10,008 nucleotides of DNA. Origin: Flavobacteriales bacterium CG18_big_fil_WC_8_21_14_2_50_32_9. Lineage in GTDB: Bacteria > Bacteroidota > Bacteroidia > Flavobacteriales_E > Vicingaceae. The notes beneath the pieces are model-generated. The model was not told where the DNA came from. It worked only from the letters and a program-made list of their open reading frames with translations, and did not search any database. Shown here one piece after another: positions 6,021-10,008 of this stretch; the stretch's first letter is position 1, and the number at the start of each line of letters is the position of its first letter. The translations under genes were made by a program, and so were the position numbers. The stretch covers positions 332-10,339 of the forward strand of contig PCUH01000138.1 in the NCBI GenBank assembly GCA_002770955.1, in the 5' to 3' direction.

Positions 6021-7310
6021 ATGATAAAACAGTTTTTTCTTTTAATAAACATTATAAGTATCTTCTTTTATCAACTGTTTTTTTCATCAGATGTTTCTGT
6101 TAAACAAACGCTGCCTAGTACAATTGCTCCAAATGGAGAAGTTACGGTTACATTTACCATCACCAAAGGAGATGTGGCTGGATTTGCTATGTTGAAACAA
6201 ACAATTCCATTAGGTTTTGTTGTTGAACCCATTGAGAACAAAGGAGCAACATTTTCTTTTAAAGATCAAATTGTTAAATATATATGGATGTCACTTCCAC
6301 AAGATAATGAGTTTACAATTTCATACAAATTAAAAAATGTTTCTCAAGATGCAGGAAATTATTCTTTAGACGGTAAATTCTCTTATTTGGCAGATAATGA
6401 AAAAAGTAATATTGATATCCCTTCAGCTAATTTTTCAGTTTCAAGCGGTGAGGAATTACCTCAAATAGTAAATGAAACAGAAACAAAAACAGAAGAACCT
6501 ACATCAACTTCAAAAACTGAAATTGCTGAGTTATCAATAGATAGAACAATTGATAAAATAAGTGAGAATAAATTTAAAGTTTCTATAACTATTTCTAAGC
6601 AAAATGTAGATGGGTTTGCTAAATTAATAGAAACTATTCCCAATGAATTTTCTGCTTCACAAGATAAATCACAAGGAGGAATTTTCTCTTTCGAAAATGG
6701 TGAGGTTAAACTATTATGGCTAGCAATTCCTACTCAAGAAAATTTTACTGCTTCTTATTTTATTGAAACAACTTCTGCAAGCGGAAGTAAAAGTATTTCA
6801 GGTGTATTTTCATACCTAGAAGGAGAAGAAACAAAAAAACACTCAATTAATTCATCGTCTTTTAATGTTGACTTTAACAACGAAATTGTTGAAAATACAA
6901 CTGCTAAGGAAAAACAAGAAACTTCATTACAAGAAAAAGTAACTAATGAAAATTCTAAAAATATTGATAATACTAGTAAGAAAAAAGAAGAAGACAAAAA
7001 ACCTATAACAACAACACCTGCCCCAGAAACTGGAATAACCTATAAAGTTCAAGTGGGAGCATTTAGAGAAAATATTGTTGTAGATAAATTTAAAAAGAAA
7101 TTCAATCTAAAAGAAAATATTAATTTAGAAAATCATGAAGGTTGGACAAAGCTAACTACAGGTTCATTCAATGAGTATAAATCAGCAAGAGACAAAAGAA
7201 ATATGGTAAGGAATAATGTGAAAACCGCTTTTGTTACTGCTTATAATAAAGGAAATCGAATAACCGTTCAAGAAGCACTTATGGTCTCTAATCAAAAATG
7301 GCTAAAATAA
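6021..7310 (+). CDS. Exported protein with two beta-sandwich-like repeats and a C-terminal SPOR-like domain
   Basis: A 429-residue protein with a hydrophobic N-terminus (4-22) that reads as a signal peptide without a lipobox. Residues 25-140 and 171-284 are copies of one domain. Matching landmarks are ITKGDVAGFAMLKQTIP (47-63) against ISKQNVDGFAKLIETIP (191-207), WMSLP (89-93) against WLAIP (233-237), and GKFSYL against GVFSYL. The pattern of alternating strands suggests an immunoglobulin- or cohesin-like beta-sandwich. A K/E/T/N-rich linker (about 285-337) leads to a SPOR-like domain (338-429), beginning ITYKVQVGAF and ending in the AYNKGNRITVQEAL style seen in the third gene. SPOR domains bind peptidoglycan stripped of stem peptides, so a periplasmic location is likely. 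It lies 11 bases after the barrel-TSP3-EF gene, and 70 bases before the barrel-TSP3-SPOR gene. I do not recognise a named homologue; the domain calls come from pattern only. Confidence 0.85.
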   Translation: MIKQFFLLINIISIFFYQLFFSSDVSVKQTLPSTIAPNGEVTVTFTITKGDVAGFAMLKQTIPLGFVVEPIENKGATFSFKDQIVKYIWMSLPQDNEFTISYKLKNVSQDAGNYSLDGKFSYLADNEKSNIDIPSANFSVSSGEELPQIVNETETKTEEPTSTSKTEIAELSIDRTIDKISENKFKVSITISKQNVDGFAKLIETIPNEFSASQDKSQGGIFSFENGEVKLLWLAIPTQENFTASYFIETTSASGSKSISGVFSYLEGEETKKHSINSSSFNVDFNNEIVENTTAKEKQETSLQEKVTNENSKNIDNTSKKKEEDKKPITTTPAPETGITYKVQVGAFRENIVVDKFKKKFNLKENINLENHEGWTKLTTGSFNEYKSARDKRNMVRNNVKTAFVTAYNKGNRITVQEALMVSNQKWLK

Positions 7311-7326
7311 TAATTCATTATTTTTC

Positions 7327-7356
7327 TTGATTTGTATCTTTATTTTTCTATTTTCG
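7327..7356 (+). promoter_or_regulatory. Candidate Bacteroidota-type promoter before the barrel-TSP3-SPOR gene
   Basis: TTG at 7327-7329 and TATTTTCG at 7349-7356 are 19 bases apart, matching the Bacteroidota -33 TTG and -7 TAnnTTTG pattern with one mismatch (C for T). The ATG at 7381 would lie about 20 bases after the start of transcription. This suggests that the third envelope gene can be expressed apart from the two before it, although read-through is also possible since no terminator is seen in the 70-base gap. Confidence 0.5.
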
Positions 7357-7380
7357 TAGAGTAAATGCAGTTTTTCAATC

Positions 7381-9462
7381 ATGAGAAAATATATTAGTAC
7401 TTTCATCTTAACTTTAGTTTGTGTGTTTTCTGCTTTTTCACAAAGTACTGAAACGATTGGAGATTCAACATCATCATCTAAAACTATAAATACACCAACC
7501 AACCTTTTTTCGCCTACAATTGGCTTAGGAGTTGGTAATTTTAAGTTTTATGGAGATGTTCTAGATGCTCGTAGAGGAACTCCATTTATCAGCAATATAG
7601 CTTATGACCTTCATATCAAACAACGAATAAATTCCTATTTAACTGCTAAATTTTATGTACTTTTTGGAAGAGTAAGTGCAAATGAGCGTTCCCAAAATAG
7701 AAACTTAAATTTCGAGTCGAAATTAACAACTGGTGGCTTTGCTTTAATGTATGATTTTGGTAATTTTTTACCTGAAAAAAGGAGTATTAGTCCATTTGTT
7801 TCATTAGGAATTGAATCAGTTGAATTTCTTTCTAAAACCGATTTGTTCGATGAATTTGGAAATCGATATAATTATTGGTCTGATGGTTCTATCAGAAACT
7901 TACCTCAAGACGACCCAAATGCGTCAAGTGCAATTGTGATACAAAGAGACTATGTTTATGAAACCGATATTAGAGAATCTAACTTTGATGGATTGGGTAA
8001 ATATCCTGAAAGAACTTTTGCAATTCCATTTGGTGCAGGTGTTGTGATGCACACTACAAAAAACATTGATTTTACCTTGGGTTTAACAATGCACTTCACT
8101 TTTACTGATTTAATTGATGGAGTTGTTAAAGACAGTAAAGGAGATAGAATAGGCAACCAATCAGGAAATAAAGGAAATGATAAATTCTTGATGAGTTCTT
8201 TTGCAATAAGTTATAATTTTCAAAATCATGATAAATCTGAACAAATTAAAGATTTTGATGCTCCTATTGATTATTTAGCCTATGATATGGATGATGAAGA
8301 TGGAGATGGTGTAATTGATTTCTTAGATGAATGTCCATGGACGCCTTCTGGGGTTAAAGTAGATGAAAAAGGTTGTCCTTTAGATGGAGATGGAGATTTT
8401 GTGCCAGATTATAAAGACGATGAAGTGGAATCGAGAAAAGATGCAATTGTTTCTCCTACTGGTGTTGAGTTAACTGATGAAATGATAGAAGATGCCTACC
8501 TACACTATATGGATACTACAGGTGCTTTTGGAGACGTTGAGAATAGAATAATTACAGTTGGTGAAAAATCTAAAGCTAAACCTAAAACATATAAAGTTCA
8601 AATTGGTGCTTTCACAGAAGCTATTGATGCTGATTTAGTGGATAAATTCTTAGGTATATCTGATGTGGAAATTAATTCTTTTGATGATAGCTTAACAGTA
8701 ATTACTGTTGGAGATTACAATAATTTACCTGAAGCTGTTCAGCGAAAAATGATATTAACTAAAGAAGGTTTTGATGCAGCAATAGTGGTTGAAGAAGATG
8801 ATAATGGAAAATTCGTTTCTGTGGGTGATGAAGCAAATAACATGAATGTTGATGATGTACAAAGTTCTCCAATTAATTCTCAAGGATTAATTTTTAGGGT
8901 TCAATTGGGAGCATTTTCAAAACGATTACCAAAAGGAAGTTACAATAATTTAAAGGATATTATTGAATTAAAAGCTGATGATGGTTTATATAAATATTTA
9001 TACCCTAGTTCATATAAAACAGTTGAAGAAGCTGCTAAACAAAAAATAAATTTAGCCATTACTTATGGAGTGAAAGATGCATTTATTGTTGCTTACAAAG
9101 ATGGAAAACGAATTACATTGAAAGAGGCTGGGGTTATAACTTCTGCAAATGAGAGTAATATTAAAAAGAAAGAGAAAACCTATGATAAAAACAAAATATC
9201 TTATAAAGTTCAAATAGGTTCATATAAAAATCAATTACCAACAGAGGTTCTTACTAAATTTATGTCATTGAAGGGAGTAGAACAAGTTCAAATAGAAAAT
9301 GGATTAACGCGCTATTCAGTAGGTAATTTTAAAACTTATGCAGAAGTAGAAGCTTTTAAAAATGAAATAGTAAGTAAAGGAATAACAGGTGCTTTTGTAA
9401 TTTCACTTCATGGAGACGAATTAATCCCCGTAAATAAAGCCAAAGAGTTATTGGGAGAATAA
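7381..9462 (+). CDS. Outer-membrane beta-barrel protein with TSP3 repeats and three C-terminal SPOR-like domains
   Basis: A 693-residue exported protein. The signal peptide (residues 1-20) is likely cut after AFS. A barrel-like region (about 43-280) is paralogous to the protein at 4687-6009: SPFVSLG (137-143) against SPFLSVG, and YNYWSDGSIRNLP (163-175) against its YNHWSDG stretch. TSP3 calcium-binding repeats follow at 302-347 (DEDGDGVIDFLDECP, DGDGDFVPDYKDD), then the shared LTDEMI segment at 364-369. Three SPOR-like domains begin with YKVQIGAF (404-411), FRVQLGAF (505-512) and YKVQIGSY (608-615) and run to about 482, 585 and 693. They are separated by short charged linkers. No OmpA C-terminal domain is present. 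The most economical reading is a barrel in the outer membrane that reaches peptidoglycan through SPOR domains. A strong hairpin terminator follows the stop. The exact physiological role is unknown. Confidence 0.88.
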   Translation: MRKYISTFILTLVCVFSAFSQSTETIGDSTSSSKTINTPTNLFSPTIGLGVGNFKFYGDVLDARRGTPFISNIAYDLHIKQRINSYLTAKFYVLFGRVSANERSQNRNLNFESKLTTGGFALMYDFGNFLPEKRSISPFVSLGIESVEFLSKTDLFDEFGNRYNYWSDGSIRNLPQDDPNASSAIVIQRDYVYETDIRESNFDGLGKYPERTFAIPFGAGVVMHTTKNIDFTLGLTMHFTFTDLIDGVVKDSKGDRIGNQSGNKGNDKFLMSSFAISYNFQNHDKSEQIKDFDAPIDYLAYDMDDEDGDGVIDFLDECPWTPSGVKVDEKGCPLDGDGDFVPDYKDDEVESRKDAIVSPTGVELTDEMIEDAYLHYMDTTGAFGDVENRIITVGEKSKAKPKTYKVQIGAFTEAIDADLVDKFLGISDVEINSFDDSLTVITVGDYNNLPEAVQRKMILTKEGFDAAIVVEEDDNGKFVSVGDEANNMNVDDVQSSPINSQGLIFRVQLGAFSKRLPKGSYNNLKDIIELKADDGLYKYLYPSSYKTVEEAAKQKINLAITYGVKDAFIVAYKDGKRITLKEAGVITSANESNIKKKEKTYDKNKISYKVQIGSYKNQLPTEVLTKFMSLKGVEQVQIENGLTRYSVGNFKTYAEVEAFKNEIVSKGITGAFVISLHGDELIPVNKAKELLGE

Positions 9463-9492
9463 AAGTTAGAAGTGCTTGAATTACTTTTTTTA

Positions 9493-9562
9493 AGCCCTCT
9501 TAGTCTCCCTCACTTTTGCTCAGCTTCAGACATAAGGACAGTAAGGAGAGGGCTATTTTTTT
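9493..9562 (+). terminator. Rho-independent terminator closing the envelope cluster
   Basis: AGCCCTCT (9493-9500) pairs perfectly with AGAGGGCT (9547-9554), followed by A and seven T (9556-9562). The 46 bases between the arms contain partly complementary stretches (around CTTAGTCTCC and GGACAGTAAG) that can extend the stem with mismatches. The T run lies on the plus-strand side only; on the minus strand the hairpin is followed by A residues, so it should act for the plus-strand genes. Its right arm overlaps the stop codon of the convergent gene. Confidence 0.75.
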
Positions 9563-10008
9563 AAGTTATTCTCATAAATAGTTATCCATTCTTTTGCACT
9601 CATTTTTTGCATCAGCTCACCAATGAGTTTGTAGGGAATGTCGTTCAGCTTTTTAAAACGAACGCAACTTTTTCCCATGTCCAGTTTTTGCTTACAGTGC
9701 TTGGGATATTCGCTAACGAACCAGTTCAATAATTTGGGGTCGGAATAAATACCCATGTGGTAAAAATTAATAGAATTTTTTTGTGAAGCAATTCCTGCAA
9801 ATGGGAGTGGTTCGCTTGGTTTACAATGGTAGCCCGCAGGGTAAAGTGTATGCGGAACAACATAACCCAAGCCACCATAGCTAATGGCTGCTTCAAAACC
9901 CTTAGGTAGGTTTTTTACAATAACATCGTGTAGTTTGTTAAAATGCTCTGCCCTGTCCTCAGGAAGGTTGGTCAGAATTTCCTTTACCGTTTTTCCAGTT
10001 GCTTTCAT
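9553..10008 (-). CDS. DUF1801-family (YdhG-like) protein, start at window edge
   Basis: A 151-residue protein read on the minus strand. It belongs to the DUF1801 / YdhG-like family, small cytoplasmic proteins of unknown biochemical function with a frataxin-like (YjbR/CyaY-type) fold neighbourhood. Recognisable stretches are TVKEILTNLPEDR (7-19), VPHTLYPAGYHC (51-62), LPFAGIASQKNSI (68-80) and KLDMGKSCVRFKKLNDIP (108-125). The ATG lies exactly at the window end, and TVKExLxxLPEDR normally occurs close to the N-terminus. This start is therefore plausible, but an upstream in-frame start cannot be excluded. It converges with the envelope cluster, with 90 bases between the stops, and its stop codon lies in the terminator. 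By eye it is less AT-rich than its neighbours. No functional link with them is visible. Confidence 0.88.
   Translation of the reverse strand: MKATGKTVKEILTNLPEDRAEHFNKLHDVIVKNLPKGFEAAISYGGLGYVVPHTLYPAGYHCKPSEPLPFAGIASQKNSINFYHMGIYSDPKLLNWFVSEYPKHCKQKLDMGKSCVRFKKLNDIPYKLIGELMQKMSAKEWITIYENNLKK

Noticed and set aside
1751..8156. Short minus-strand open frames inside uvrA and the envelope genes (e.g. 1751-1981, 2609-2809, 3759-3950, 6461-6643, 6755-6997, 7302-7502, 7956-8156)
   Set aside because: They lie opposite well-supported genes, show no recognisable domains and have no credible start context.
4687..9462. Type IX secretion cargo or a defence system in the envelope cluster
   Set aside because: No C-terminal sorting domain is seen in any of the three proteins, and no nuclease, toxin, helicase or reverse-transcriptase motif supports a defence role.
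9493..9562. Bidirectional terminator between the convergent genes
   Set aside because: On the minus strand the hairpin is followed by A residues rather than a T run, so only plus-strand termination is supported.

Overview
The window is AT-rich chromosomal DNA from a member of the Bacteroidota, most likely a flavobacterium-like lineage. The signs are: no Shine-Dalgarno sequences before the genes (starts sit in A/T-rich leaders such as aaaattATG or ataaattATG), a candidate promoter of the Bacteroidota TTG / TAnnTTTG type, a UvrA with the sequence style of that phylum, and envelope proteins built from beta-barrel, thrombospondin-3 (TSP3) and SPOR-type domains. No species can be named from the sequence.

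Left part (1-914). An IS200/IS605-type Y1 transposase gene (310-771) sits among small DNA hairpins. The basic unit is a 13-base hairpin B, exactly 14 bases, then a 20-base hairpin A. Three full units and one partial unit precede the gene, a lone B hairpin lies 15 bases before its ATG, and a diverged B'-A' unit follows it. In the diverged unit both stems have changed on both arms, so pairing is kept. The block resembles a REP-associated (RAYT-like) transposase or an IS200 element with its ends multiplied. A last partial hairpin lies 14 bases before uvrA.

Centre (915-4509). uvrA (class I UvrA ATPase of nucleotide excision repair) is followed 16 bases later by a LOG-type (TIGR00730) nucleoside-monophosphate phosphoribohydrolase gene. 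The two look like one transcription unit. The following spacer holds a perfect 12-base inverted repeat, separated by 82 bases, that surrounds weak promoter-like motifs.

Right part (4687-9462). Three envelope genes in a row share domains in different combinations. The first encodes a signal peptide, beta-barrel, TSP3 repeats and a C-terminal EF-hand/dockerin-like pair. The second, 11 bases downstream, encodes an exported protein with two copies of a beta-sandwich-like domain and one SPOR-like domain. The third, behind its own candidate promoter, encodes a paralogue of the first barrel-TSP3 protein ending in three SPOR-like domains. None has the usual OmpA C-terminal peptidoglycan-binding domain. 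The inferred picture is an outer-membrane/periplasmic tethering module in which SPOR-like domains, and possibly a cohesin/dockerin-like contact, replace the OmpA anchor. This is the most interesting functional hypothesis here and it is not proven by sequence alone.

Right end. A rho-independent terminator closes the envelope cluster. Its 3' arm overlaps the stop codon of a convergent gene for a DUF1801-family protein, whose ATG coincides with the window edge.
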